A stretch of 7,097 nucleotides of DNA from Elusimicrobiota bacterium (GTDB lineage Bacteria > Elusimicrobiota > Elusimicrobia > O2-12-FULL-59-9), in contig JACQRQ010000281.1 in NCBI GenBank assembly GCA_016206405.1, positions 1 to 7,097 on the forward strand. Reading direction: 5' to 3'. Positions 1 through 6,182 of the stretch are shown piece after piece. The notes beneath the pieces are model-generated. The model searched no databases, had not been told where the DNA came from, and saw nothing but the letters and a program-made list of their open reading frames with translations. Position 1 is the first letter of the stretch. Each line of letters starts with the position of its first letter. Made by a program: the position numbers and the translations under genes.

Positions 1-138
1 CTCGTAGAGATACTGATACACCACGCCCAAATGCCGGCGCTTCAAATCTTGGAACAGCGGAACGGTCGCAAGAAGCTTGGTATGCTGCGAGTAATCGGGA
101 TCCAAGAAAAGCGATTTTACTTTCTTAAGCCATTTCAT
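1..138 (-). CDS. Cyclic-nucleotide-binding-domain-like protein, N-terminal 46 residues (partial)
   Basis: This leftward frame is open from an ATG at 138 to the window edge, so only the N-terminus is visible. It begins MKWLKKVKSLFLDPDY and continues with LLATVPLFQDLKRRHLGVVY. The pattern of a short helix, then 'VPLF.dL..r.l..v...l', is how cyclic-nucleotide-binding (CRP/FNR, PKA-regulatory type) domains usually start, just before the first beta strand of the roll. The phosphate-binding cassette that would prove the family lies outside the window. No in-frame ATG, GTG or TTG exists between this ATG and the upstream terminator, and no Shine-Dalgarno is visible in the bases before it. The gene is downstream of, and co-oriented with, the DUF948/YtxH pair but separated from it by a terminator. 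A function such as cNMP-responsive regulation is inference only. Confidence 0.55.
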   Translation of the reverse strand, partial: MKWLKKVKSLFLDPDYSQHTKLLATVPLFQDLKRRHLGVVYQYLYE

Positions 139-151
139 GTTTTCGGCGCGG

Positions 152-192
152 AAAAAAACAACGCCGGGCGCCTGAGCGCGATGCGCCCGGCG
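152..192 (-). terminator. Rho-independent terminator after the YtxH gene (leftward)
   Basis: A perfect 10-bp GC-rich stem is formed by 162-171 (cgccgggcgc) and 183-192 (gcgcccggcg) with an 11-base loop. Read leftward, it is followed at once by TTGTTTTTTT (161-152), the classic intrinsic terminator layout. On the + strand no T-run follows, so it acts only leftward. It lies 22 bases beyond the YtxH stop codon and ends 13 bases before the ATG of the next leftward gene, which makes read-through or attenuation into that gene a possibility. Confidence 0.9.
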
Positions 193-214
193 CCCAGCGT
201 GTTACCAAACGGAA

Positions 215-478
215 TCAGCTCTTTTCGGAATTAGAGAGATACGACTCGCGGCCCGCGGCATAAGCGGCCTTGACCTGCTCTTTCTTGGCGGCGAGTTTCT
301 CCGCTCCTTCCTTCCACATGTCCTCGCCTTTCTCTTTCTGGTCTTTGAGCCAATTGCCGACATTTTCCCGGGTTTCCTTCCCAGGAGCCGGCGCAAAAAG
401 GATGCCGAGCGCGGCGCCAACCACGCCCCCAATAGCCAACAAGACCATCGTTTCAGTCGTGCTGCGATTTTCTGCCAT
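215..478 (-). CDS. YtxH-family small membrane-anchored protein
   Basis: The product is 87 residues. After a short polar N-terminus comes one hydrophobic, glycine-rich segment (about residues 11-29), running into the family signature GAALGILFAPAPGKETRE (21-38). This Gly-rich helix followed by 'LfAP..G.etR' is the hallmark of the YtxH family. The rest (39-80) is a highly charged Lys/Glu/Ala helix, probably amphipathic or coiled. The start was set at the ATG at 478 because AGGAGGG lies 6 bases upstream; an ATG at 523 in the same frame would add 15 residues but lacks this support. The gene overlaps the end of the DUF948-like gene by 26 bases in another frame, and a strong terminator follows it. 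YtxH proteins are associated with general stress in Bacillus, but their biochemical role is unknown. Confidence 0.88.
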   Translation of the reverse strand: MAENRSTTETMVLLAIGGVVGAALGILFAPAPGKETRENVGNWLKDQKEKGEDMWKEGAEKLAAKKEQVKAAYAAGRESYLSNSEKS

Positions 479-785
479 ACGATTCCCTCCTCTGGGAGGC
501 CTCTCCCCCCGCGTTTCCTTCAAAATTCGATGAGCGGCGGCCCATGACCCATCGCATCGCCCACAGCGCGGACTGCAGCCAGCCGACCTTGAAATGGCGG
601 GTGAAGTCCGTCACCTTGCGCGCCATCTCCACGAAGCTGCCGGCGTCCCTGTCCAAGCGGCGCACGAACCGCTGCACCTCCAGCGCCGTGCAACGGACCT
701 GCCACAGCGTCCACGCGAGGAATGCGGCGCTGATCACCAAGCACAGCGTCGCCACGCCGGCGCAGACCGCTAGGAAGGTCGTCAT
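453..785 (-). CDS. DUF948-like (YtxG-type) small membrane protein
   Basis: The product is 110 residues. An N-terminal hydrophobic segment (about 4-28, FLAVCAGVATLCLVISAAFL) is followed by a helical stretch with regularly spaced hydrophobic residues (TALEVQRFVRRLDRDAGSF, 33-51) and a basic, Gly/Ser-rich tail. One N-terminal membrane helix leading into a coiled 'T..ev.rf...ld.d...f' helix is the DUF948 layout, and the neighbour is a YtxH gene, matching ytxG-ytxH synteny in Firmicutes. The family call therefore rests on architecture plus context rather than on a strong motif. The last 8 or so residues are encoded within the overlap with the YtxH gene. The ATG at 785 lies 9 bases after a good -10 box with no Shine-Dalgarno, suggesting a leaderless or near-leaderless message. 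A start at the internal GTG (codon 11) would cut into the membrane helix and is less likely. Confidence 0.7.
   Translation of the reverse strand: MTTFLAVCAGVATLCLVISAAFLAWTLWQVRCTALEVQRFVRRLDRDAGSFVEMARKVTDFTRHFKVGWLQSALWAMRWVMGRRSSNFEGNAGGEASQRRESYGRKSQHD
485..491 (-). promoter_or_regulatory. Strong Shine-Dalgarno that sets the YtxH start
   Basis: Read leftward, AGGAGGG sits 6 bases before the ATG at 478. It lies inside the 3' part of the overlapping DUF948-like gene, so ribosomes translating that gene pass over it. It is the clearest ribosome-binding site in the window and favours the 478 start over the longer frame from 523. Confidence 0.85.
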
Positions 786-794
786 AACGCGATT

Positions 795-823
795 ATTCTA
801 ACATATCCCCGCCGCGCGAGCAA
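795..823 (-). promoter_or_regulatory. Leftward sigma70-type promoter for the DUF948-YtxH operon
   Basis: Read leftward, there is a TTGCTC -35 (823-818), a 17-base spacer and a TAGAAT -10 (800-795) preceded by TGT, an extended -10 motif. Transcription would be expected to start near 788, only about 3 bases before the ATG at 785. This was judged by eye against the sigma70 consensus. Confidence 0.6.
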
Positions 824-831
824 TTCGATTT

Positions 832-861
832 TTGAATTTAAATCCCGCAAAATGTTAGAAT
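832..861 (+). promoter_or_regulatory. Rightward sigma70-type promoter for the acyl-CoA dehydrogenase-ileS-lspA-rsmA cluster
   Basis: TTGAAT (832-837), an 18-base spacer and TAGAAT (856-861) preceded by TGT give an extended -10 promoter. The predicted start near 868 leaves an untranslated leader of about 6 bases before the ATG at 874, and no Shine-Dalgarno is present. The -10 element is the exact mirror of the divergent promoter's -10 element. Confidence 0.6.
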
Positions 862-873
862 GCTTCGACGAAA

Positions 874-2037
874 ATGGACTTCGACCTGACTTCCGACCAG
901 ATTGCGATTTTGGGCCGCGTGCGGGATTTTTGCGAGCGCGAGGTGATCCCCCGCGCTCCGCAATACGACTTGGAGGAAAAATTCCCCTGGCCGCAAGTGG
1001 AAGGCCTCAAAGAACTGGGGCTTTGGGGGATGATTTTTCCCAAACGCTACGGCGGGCAGGGGTTTAACATGGCCACCTACTGCCTTGTCCTGGAGGAGCT
1101 GGGCAGAGCCGATCCCTCCCTGGCTCTGACGGTGGAATCCCATAATTCCCTTTGCGCCAACCACATTTATCTCGCCGGCGACGAGGAACAGAAACGCGCC
1201 TATCTGCCCCGGCTGGCCGCGGGCGAAGCTCTGGGCGCCTGGGCGCTGACCGAGCCCGGAGCGGGCTCCGACGCCGCCGGCATCATCTCCAAATCGCGCT
1301 TGGACGGAGACCACTGGATTTTAAACGGCACCAAAACTTTTACGACGCAGGGAAGCGTCGCGGGCATCTACGTGATCTTCGCCTGCACGGGGCAATCGCC
1401 CGGGGCCAAGAGCATCTCCGCTTTCGTGGCGGAGAAAGGCGCGCCGGGCCTTGAGATCGGCAAGAAGGAAATCAAGATGGGACTGCGCGCGTCGGACACG
1501 GCCCAACTGCATCTCGTCGACATGAAGCTTCCCGCCAAGAACCTCTTGGGAAGGCAGGGACGCGGCTTTATCGACGCGATGCGGATTTTGGACGGAGGCC
1601 GGGTCGGCATCTCCGGAATCTCGCTGGGCATCGCCCGCGGCGCCGTCGAACAAGGCATACGCTGGGTCAAGTCCCGGAAACCTCGCTTCGGCCTCGACGG
1701 CTCGCCCGGCCTCACCGCCGCGCAGAAGCTTTTGGCCGATCTTCACGCCGAGACCGAAGCGGTGCGCCTCCTGGTTCTTAAAGCGGCCACGCTTTTAGAC
1801 CGCGGCGCGCCCTTCAGCCACGAGGCTTCGATGGCCAAGCTTCTGAGCGGAGATCTCGCCATGAAAGCCTCCACTTTGATTTTGGATTTGCTGGGCCCCG
1901 CGGGAGGCTCCATGGATTGCCCGGCGCAGAAATTTTTCAGGGACGCCAAACTCTACCAGATCGGCGAGGGTTCCAGCCAAATTCAAGAGCTGCTCATCGC
2001 CCGCCGCCTGCTGGGAGATTGGGAATCCGGCGGATGA
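874..2037 (+). CDS. Acyl-CoA dehydrogenase
   Basis: This 387-residue protein is full length for the FAD-dependent acyl-CoA dehydrogenase family. These enzymes oxidise acyl-CoA to trans-2-enoyl-CoA and pass electrons to electron-transfer flavoprotein. The N-terminal helical domain covers about 1-120. The family signature ALTEPGAGSDAAG (124-136), at the FAD/substrate site, opens the beta domain. The C-terminal helical domain carries LDGGRVGIS (239-247), FFRDAKL (354-360) and QIGEGSSQIQ (362-371). E365 in that last motif aligns with the catalytic base of medium- and short-chain enzymes. The loop usually written K.WITNG reads KTFTTQG (154-160). The ATG at 874 matches the usual family N-terminus (MDFDLTSDQ). 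Chain-length specificity cannot be read from sequence, so beta-oxidation and branched amino-acid breakdown remain equally possible. The stop overlaps the ileS start, and no etf or thiolase genes are in view. Confidence 0.95.
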   Translation: MDFDLTSDQIAILGRVRDFCEREVIPRAPQYDLEEKFPWPQVEGLKELGLWGMIFPKRYGGQGFNMATYCLVLEELGRADPSLALTVESHNSLCANHIYLAGDEEQKRAYLPRLAAGEALGAWALTEPGAGSDAAGIISKSRLDGDHWILNGTKTFTTQGSVAGIYVIFACTGQSPGAKSISAFVAEKGAPGLEIGKKEIKMGLRASDTAQLHLVDMKLPAKNLLGRQGRGFIDAMRILDGGRVGISGISLGIARGAVEQGIRWVKSRKPRFGLDGSPGLTAAQKLLADLHAETEAVRLLVLKAATLLDRGAPFSHEASMAKLLSGDLAMKASTLILDLLGPAGGSMDCPAQKFFRDAKLYQIGEGSSQIQELLIARRLLGDWESGG

Positions 2038-4859
2038 ACTACTCCAAGACCGTCTGCCTCCCGCAAACCGCTTTCCCCATGAAAGCCGACCTGCCCAAAC
2101 GCGAACCGGGCGTGCTGGAATTCTGGCGAAAAAACCGCGTGTATGAAAAGATGCTCGAACAAAGCGAGGGCAGGCCCCTGTACGTCCTGCATGACGGTCC
2201 GCCTTACGCCAACGGCCATATTCATATCGGCACCGCGCTCAACAAAATCTTGAAGGATATCAGCGTCAAGTCCCGGGCCATGTCGGGCTTCCGGACGCCT
2301 TTCGTTCCCGGCTGGGACTGCCACGGCTTGCCCATCGAGCAGCAGCTCCTCAAAGAGCTCAAACTCGACAAGCGCGACATACGCGACGTCGCCCTTTTTC
2401 GCAGGCAGGCCGAGGAGTTTGCCCGCAAATACATCGCCATTCAGAGCGAGGAATTTCAGCGCCTGGGCGTCCTCGCCGACTGGCGGCACCCCTACACGAC
2501 GATGGATTTCGCTTATGAGGCGGCGGTGCTGCGAGCCTTCCGGCTGCTTCTCAAGGGCGGCCACATCTACCGCGGCAAAAAACCGATTTATTGGTGCCTG
2601 CACTGCGAAACGGCCCTGGCCGAAGCCGAAATCGAATATAAGGACAAGACGTCGCCTTCGATTTTCGTCGAGTTTCCGGTGAAGGAAAATGCGCCTTTCG
2701 AGGCGGACGCCTCGGAGCCCGACGCGGCGGTGATATGGACGACCACCCCTTGGACTTTGCCCGCCAACGTCGCCTTGGCCTTTCATCCCGAGCTTGACTA
2801 CGCGAGGGTGCGCGTCAAGCGCGACGGCCAAATCCGCAGATGGATTGTCGCGCGCCCCAGGCTTCAAGCCGTCCTGGAGGCCACCCAGGCGGTCTTGGTG
2901 GAGACTCTGGGCTCCTATCCCGGAGCCCGGTTTGAAAAAATGCTGTGCCGGAGCCCGTTGGGGCTGCAAGACTCGGTCGGCGTGCTGGCCGGCTACGTGA
3001 GCGCCGAGGATGGAACGGGAATCGTGCACACCGCCCCGGGGCACGGCGAGGACGACTACGCGACGGGTCAAAAATACGGGCTGCCGGTGTTGTCGCCCGT
3101 CACCCCTTCCGGACGCTTCACCGCCGAGGCCGGCCCGCTGGAAAATCTTCAGGTCTATAAGGCCAATCCCGTGATCGTCCAAAACCTCGCCGATTCGGGC
3201 CGGCTGGCGGGCGTCTCGGAAATCCAACACAGCTACCCCCACTGCTGGCGCTGCAAGAAACCCGTTATTTTCAGGGCCACGGAGCAATGGTTTTTGAGCG
3301 TGAGCCGCGGAAGCCTTCGCCGGGACCTTCTGCAAACCGTCGCCCAGGTCCGCTGGCTCCCCGAGGCCAGCAAAGCCAGGATTTCCAATATGCTTCAACT
3401 GCGTCCCGACTGGTGCATTTCTCGCCAGCGGGTTTGGGGAACGCCTATTCCCATTCTCTACTGCCGAGCCTGCGGCCGCCCGCTCCTGGAGGACGCCGCG
3501 CTTAAACACATCGAGGATAAAGTGGCCCGCGGGGGCGACGCTTTCTGGTTCCACCAGGACCCCCGGGAATTCCTGCCCGCCGAGATTAAATGCGCCTGCG
3601 GCGGCGCGGATTTTAAAAAAGAAATGGACATCTTGGACGTGTGGGTGGATTCCGGCGCCTCGTGGCTGGGCGTCCTCAAGCCCTCCGGCCACTTCCCCGC
3701 CGACCTCTACATGGAAGGTCACGACCAGCACCGCGGCTGGTTTCAAGCCTCTCTGGTGCCTTCCGTCTGCCTTGAGGAGCGCGCTCCCTACCGGACGGTT
3801 TTCACGCATGGTTTCGTGATGGACGAGCAGGGCAAGGCGATGCATAAATCCTTGGGCAACGTCGTTTCCCCCCAAGAAATAACCGGGCGCCTGGGCGCGG
3901 ACGTGCTGCGCCTGTGGATCACGTTGAGCGACTACACCGCCGACGTTCGCCTCTCGGAGAAGCTTTTGGAAGGCCCCGTGGACACCTACCGGAAAATCCG
4001 CAACACGCTGCGCTTCCTGCTGGGAAACACCTCCGATTTTTCGCCCAAAGACGACGCCGTCGCCCACGACCGGATGCCCGAGTTGGAACGCTACCTTCTG
4101 CACCGGCTCTACGGCTTGGCGCAAGAAACGAAGAAACATTATCAGGACTACCGCTTCCGCGCCGCCGCGCGCGCCGTGACCGATTTCTGCATCAACGATC
4201 TTTCCTCCTTCTACCTGGACGCCCGAAAAGACTGCCTGTACACCTTCCCTAAAAACTCGGAGCAGAGGCGCGCCGCGCAGACCGTGCTATGGGAAACCCT
4301 CGGCGCCCTGCTCAAGCTGCTGGCGCCCATATTGTCCTACACCGCGGAGGAAGCCTGGCAGACGCTCCGCCAGGAGCACGGCGCCGAGCAAGCGGGCCCC
4401 ATGCGGGAGAGCATTTTTCTCGAAAGTTTTCCTGAATGTCCGGGCGGCTGGCTTCAGGAGGAGCTCGCCTCGTTTTGGGGCGAAATCCTGAAAATCCGCG
4501 AAAAAATCCTGCAAACGCTGGAGGACAAACGGCGCGGCGATTTGATCGGCAGCTCCCTGGAGGCCAAGGTGACTCTCACCCTCGGCCGGCCGCACGCCGG
4601 AATTTTGGACTACCACAAGAAGCGGCCGATCGATTGGCCCGCCATCACCATCACCTCCCAGTTCTCGCTGCTGGAGGCCGACGGCGCGGCGGAGCCGGCC
4701 GTGGAGGTGGCGCACGCCTCCGGAAAAAAATGCGCGCGCTGCTGGCGCTGGCAGGAAACGGTGGGCTCAGAACCGCGCCACCCCGAACTCTGCGACCGCT
4801 GCCTAAAGGCCGTGGACGGCCTGCCGGACGCCGGAGTCCGCGCCGGCTCCCCGTCGTGA
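2034..4859 (+). CDS. ileS: Isoleucyl-tRNA synthetase
   Basis: This 941-residue class I aminoacyl-tRNA synthetase charges tRNA-Ile with isoleucine in the cytoplasm and edits mischarged valine. In order, it shows the HIGH-type motif GPPYANGHIHIGT (55-67), WDCHGLPIE (94-102), the threonine-rich editing segment WTTTPWTLPANVA (235-247), GIVHTAPGHGEDDY (329-342), RQRVWGTPIP (464-473), DILDVWVDSG (532-541), EGHDQHRGWFQ (561-571), and the KMSKS equivalent KAMHKSLGN (601-609). Internal zinc-type cysteines are C477/C480 with C520/C522, and the C-terminal zinc finger is C900-x2-C903...C920-x2-C923. The start at 2034 gives the standard N-terminus (NYSKTVCLPQTAFPMKADLPKREP) and overlaps the upstream stop as ATGA, indicating translational coupling; only weak G-rich sequence precedes it. 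HIGT and AMHKS are tolerated motif variants, so the enzyme looks fully active. Confidence 0.98.
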   Translation: MNYSKTVCLPQTAFPMKADLPKREPGVLEFWRKNRVYEKMLEQSEGRPLYVLHDGPPYANGHIHIGTALNKILKDISVKSRAMSGFRTPFVPGWDCHGLPIEQQLLKELKLDKRDIRDVALFRRQAEEFARKYIAIQSEEFQRLGVLADWRHPYTTMDFAYEAAVLRAFRLLLKGGHIYRGKKPIYWCLHCETALAEAEIEYKDKTSPSIFVEFPVKENAPFEADASEPDAAVIWTTTPWTLPANVALAFHPELDYARVRVKRDGQIRRWIVARPRLQAVLEATQAVLVETLGSYPGARFEKMLCRSPLGLQDSVGVLAGYVSAEDGTGIVHTAPGHGEDDYATGQKYGLPVLSPVTPSGRFTAEAGPLENLQVYKANPVIVQNLADSGRLAGVSEIQHSYPHCWRCKKPVIFRATEQWFLSVSRGSLRRDLLQTVAQVRWLPEASKARISNMLQLRPDWCISRQRVWGTPIPILYCRACGRPLLEDAALKHIEDKVARGGDAFWFHQDPREFLPAEIKCACGGADFKKEMDILDVWVDSGASWLGVLKPSGHFPADLYMEGHDQHRGWFQASLVPSVCLEERAPYRTVFTHGFVMDEQGKAMHKSLGNVVSPQEITGRLGADVLRLWITLSDYTADVRLSEKLLEGPVDTYRKIRNTLRFLLGNTSDFSPKDDAVAHDRMPELERYLLHRLYGLAQETKKHYQDYRFRAAARAVTDFCINDLSSFYLDARKDCLYTFPKNSEQRRAAQTVLWETLGALLKLLAPILSYTAEEAWQTLRQEHGAEQAGPMRESIFLESFPECPGGWLQEELASFWGEILKIREKILQTLEDKRRGDLIGSSLEAKVTLTLGRPHAGILDYHKKRPIDWPAITITSQFSLLEADGAAEPAVEVAHASGKKCARCWRWQETVGSEPRHPELCDRCLKAVDGLPDAGVRAGSPS

Positions 4860-4873
4860 CCGGGGCGGCCCGC

Positions 4874-5326
4874 ATGAACAGAAAACTCATCGCGGCCCCT
4901 CTTATCCTGTTCATTTTCTCCCTCGACCGTCTCACAAAAAGCCTGGCCTTCAGCCGCCTTTATCCGGATAAATCCATACCGGTCACCCCCTTTTTCTACC
5001 TGACTTACGTGGAAAACTCCGGAGCCGCCTTCGGCATGTTGGGGGGCCGCAACACGCTGTTTATCGCCGTCTCCATCGCCCTGATCGCGCTGCTGCTGCT
5101 GTGGCTCAGGAAATGGCCGCCCAAAGACGCTCTCGGATTTTTCAGCGTCGCCGCGGTGCTCGGCGGCGCCGTCGGCAACCTCTATGACCGCATCGCCTAC
5201 GGCTTCGTCGTCGATTTCATGGATTTCCGGTTTTGGCCCGTGTTCAACGTCGCCGACTCCTGCATCAGCGTCGGCAGCGTGCTGCTTTTGATATCGCTTA
5301 ATTGGACCCGCGCGGAAAGGCCATAA
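4874..5326 (+). CDS. lspA: Lipoprotein signal peptidase (signal peptidase II)
   Basis: This 150-residue inner-membrane aspartyl protease cleaves signal peptides from lipidated prolipoproteins. It has the expected four hydrophobic segments (about 5-24, 60-78, 86-104 and 122-143). Conserved motifs are D18-R-L-T-K22, VENSGAAFG (46-54), GNLYDR (101-106), FVVDFMDF (111-118) and FNVADS (124-129). D114 and D128 correspond to the catalytic aspartate pair. ileS ends 14 bases upstream, a neighbourhood found in many bacteria, and the stop overlaps the rsmA start. The ATG at 4874 was chosen because it gives a normal N-terminus (MNRKLIAAPL). An in-frame GTG at 4856, overlapping the ileS stop as GTGA, would add six residues and is a real alternative, since the G-rich tract 4862-4868 is only a weak ribosome-binding site. 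Confidence 0.97.
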   Translation: MNRKLIAAPLILFIFSLDRLTKSLAFSRLYPDKSIPVTPFFYLTYVENSGAAFGMLGGRNTLFIAVSIALIALLLLWLRKWPPKDALGFFSVAAVLGGAVGNLYDRIAYGFVVDFMDFRFWPVFNVADSCISVGSVLLLISLNWTRAERP

Positions 5327-6114
5327 TGCCCGCCCGGCTTGGCCAGCATTTCCTGAGCGACGGCGCGGCGGCCGACGCCATCGTGGCTCTGGCGGACATC
5401 GCCGCGGCCGCGCCGGTGCTGGAGATCGGGCCCGGCAAAGGCGTCTTGACGCAGCGTCTTCTCAAAAAATCCGGCGACGTCACGGCCGTTGAACTGGATG
5501 AGATCCTGGCCGAGCGCCTCAAGGAGAAGTTCCGCGACTCTCCCAATCTCCGCCTCATCCGCGCGGATTTTCTGAAGCTGGATTTGGGCGAGCTGCGAAG
5601 GACGGTCCCATTCACGATCGTCGGCAACCTCCCGTACGCCGTGGCCTCCCCCATCTTGCGGAAAATACTGGACTGGAAAGGCTGGGACTTCGCGGTCTTG
5701 ATGTTTCAAAAAGAGGTCGCGGAGCGCATCGTGGCGGGGCCCGGCAGCCGGAAGTACGGCGTTTTATCCATTCTCGCCGCGATAAAATCCGAGGCGCAGG
5801 CCGCTCTGCCCGTTCCAAGCGGCTATTTTTCCCCGCCGCCCCAGGTGGATTCGCTCGTGGTTAAATTCCGCCGCAGGAGCGTCCCCGGGCTCCCCGCGGA
5901 GGTCGCGGAGAAAAAGTTTCTGAAGGTCGTCTTCGCCGCCTTCGGGCAGCGGCGCAAGACCATCCTCAACGCTCTGGCGCACAACCTCGGCGTCGGCAAG
6001 GCGGCGGCTCAAGCGGCCCTCTTGAAATCGGGCATCCCGGCCGGTTGCCGCGCCGAAACCGTCTCCGTGGAAAGCTACATCGCTCTCACGCGCCGCCTTG
6101 AAACTTATCTCTAG
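5326..6114 (+). CDS. rsmA: 16S rRNA (adenine(1518)-N6/adenine(1519)-N6)-dimethyltransferase
   Basis: This 262-residue protein (also called KsgA) uses S-adenosylmethionine to dimethylate two adjacent adenines near the 3' end of 16S rRNA during late 30S maturation. Motifs in order are LGQHFL (5-10), the SAM-binding VLEIGPGKG (31-39), the acidic ribose-binding VELD (55-58), RADFLKLD (79-86), the catalytic NLPY (101-104), FQKEVAERI (127-135), KYGVLS (143-148), PPPQVDS (170-176) and FGQRRKTILNAL (206-217). Length and all motifs are normal. The ATG at 5326 shares one base with the lspA stop (TAATG) and is preceded by GGAAAGG (5314-5320), so translation is probably coupled to lspA. The frame extends 8 codons upstream to 5302, but that ATG lies inside lspA and lacks family support. 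A hairpin with a T-run follows the stop. Confidence 0.98.
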   Translation: MPARLGQHFLSDGAAADAIVALADIAAAAPVLEIGPGKGVLTQRLLKKSGDVTAVELDEILAERLKEKFRDSPNLRLIRADFLKLDLGELRRTVPFTIVGNLPYAVASPILRKILDWKGWDFAVLMFQKEVAERIVAGPGSRKYGVLSILAAIKSEAQAALPVPSGYFSPPPQVDSLVVKFRRRSVPGLPAEVAEKKFLKVVFAAFGQRRKTILNALAHNLGVGKAAAQAALLKSGIPAGCRAETVSVESYIALTRRLETYL

Positions 6115-6155
6115 CCGCGATGCCCGAAAGTCCCACGCGGCTCTAGGTCTTTTTT
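6111..6155 (+). terminator. Probable intrinsic terminator overlapping the rsmA stop codon
   Basis: The 7-bp stem agccgcg (6113-6119) / cgcggct (6136-6142) has a 16-base loop and is followed by ctaggtctttttt, with six T's at 6150-6155. An alternative pairing adds ctag/ctag (6111-6114 with 6143-6146) across a 2-base bulge, bringing the stem closer to the T-run. The large loop and the gap before the T's make it weaker than the leftward terminator at 152-192. A second compact hairpin, cggccc-ttt-gggccg (6159-6173), follows but has no T-run on either strand. Confidence 0.55.
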
Positions 6156-6182
6156 CACCGGCCCTTTGGGCCGAAAGACTCT

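Larger units (their letters stand above)
795..861. repeat. 10-bp inverted repeat flanking the divergent control region
   Basis: ATTCTAACAT (795-804) and ATGTTAGAAT (852-861) are perfect inverted copies separated by 47 bases. Both overlap the predicted -10 boxes of the two divergent promoters. The repeat may only reflect two promoters with the same extended -10 sequence, or it may be a paired operator. Inside lie a shorter inverted pair, aattc (822-826) and gaatt (834-838), and the palindrome atttaaat (836-843). Confidence 0.7.

Noticed and set aside
479..523. Longer YtxH start at 523
   Set aside because: The strong AGGAGGG before 478 and the family's usual short N-terminus favour 478; the extra 15 residues are encoded by the Shine-Dalgarno region itself.
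1016..1064. G-rich tracts in the acyl-CoA dehydrogenase gene as a possible G-quadruplex
   Set aside because: The G-runs are separated by a long, C-rich-interrupted stretch and are explained by codon use; there is no compact four-tract arrangement.
838..1314. Leftward 158-codon open frame antisense to the acyl-CoA dehydrogenase
   Set aside because: It overlaps a full-length, motif-complete enzyme gene and has no family features or promoter context; it is a GC-composition shadow.
1917..2033. Upstream in-frame extension of ileS into the acyl-CoA dehydrogenase
   Set aside because: The standard IleS N-terminus begins at 2034, and the extension would overlap the conserved dehydrogenase C-terminus that holds the catalytic Glu.
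2223..3854. Non-canonical HIGT and AMHKS motifs in IleS as signs of an inactive or paralogous synthetase
   Set aside because: Thr is accepted at the last position of the class I signature, and MHKS-type second motifs occur in active IleS enzymes. All other motifs and both zinc-type cysteine sets are present.
1983..4139. Very long (718-codon) leftward open frame antisense to ileS
   Set aside because: It lies wholly opposite a clearly recognisable ileS gene and shows no recognisable motifs. In GC-rich coding DNA, antisense frames often lack stops because TAA, TAG and TGA are rare there.
4436..4873. Long upstream in-frame extension of lspA within ileS
   Set aside because: The extension translates to low-complexity Arg/Gly/Pro-rich sequence out of frame with ileS, and LspA proteins start near the chosen ATG.
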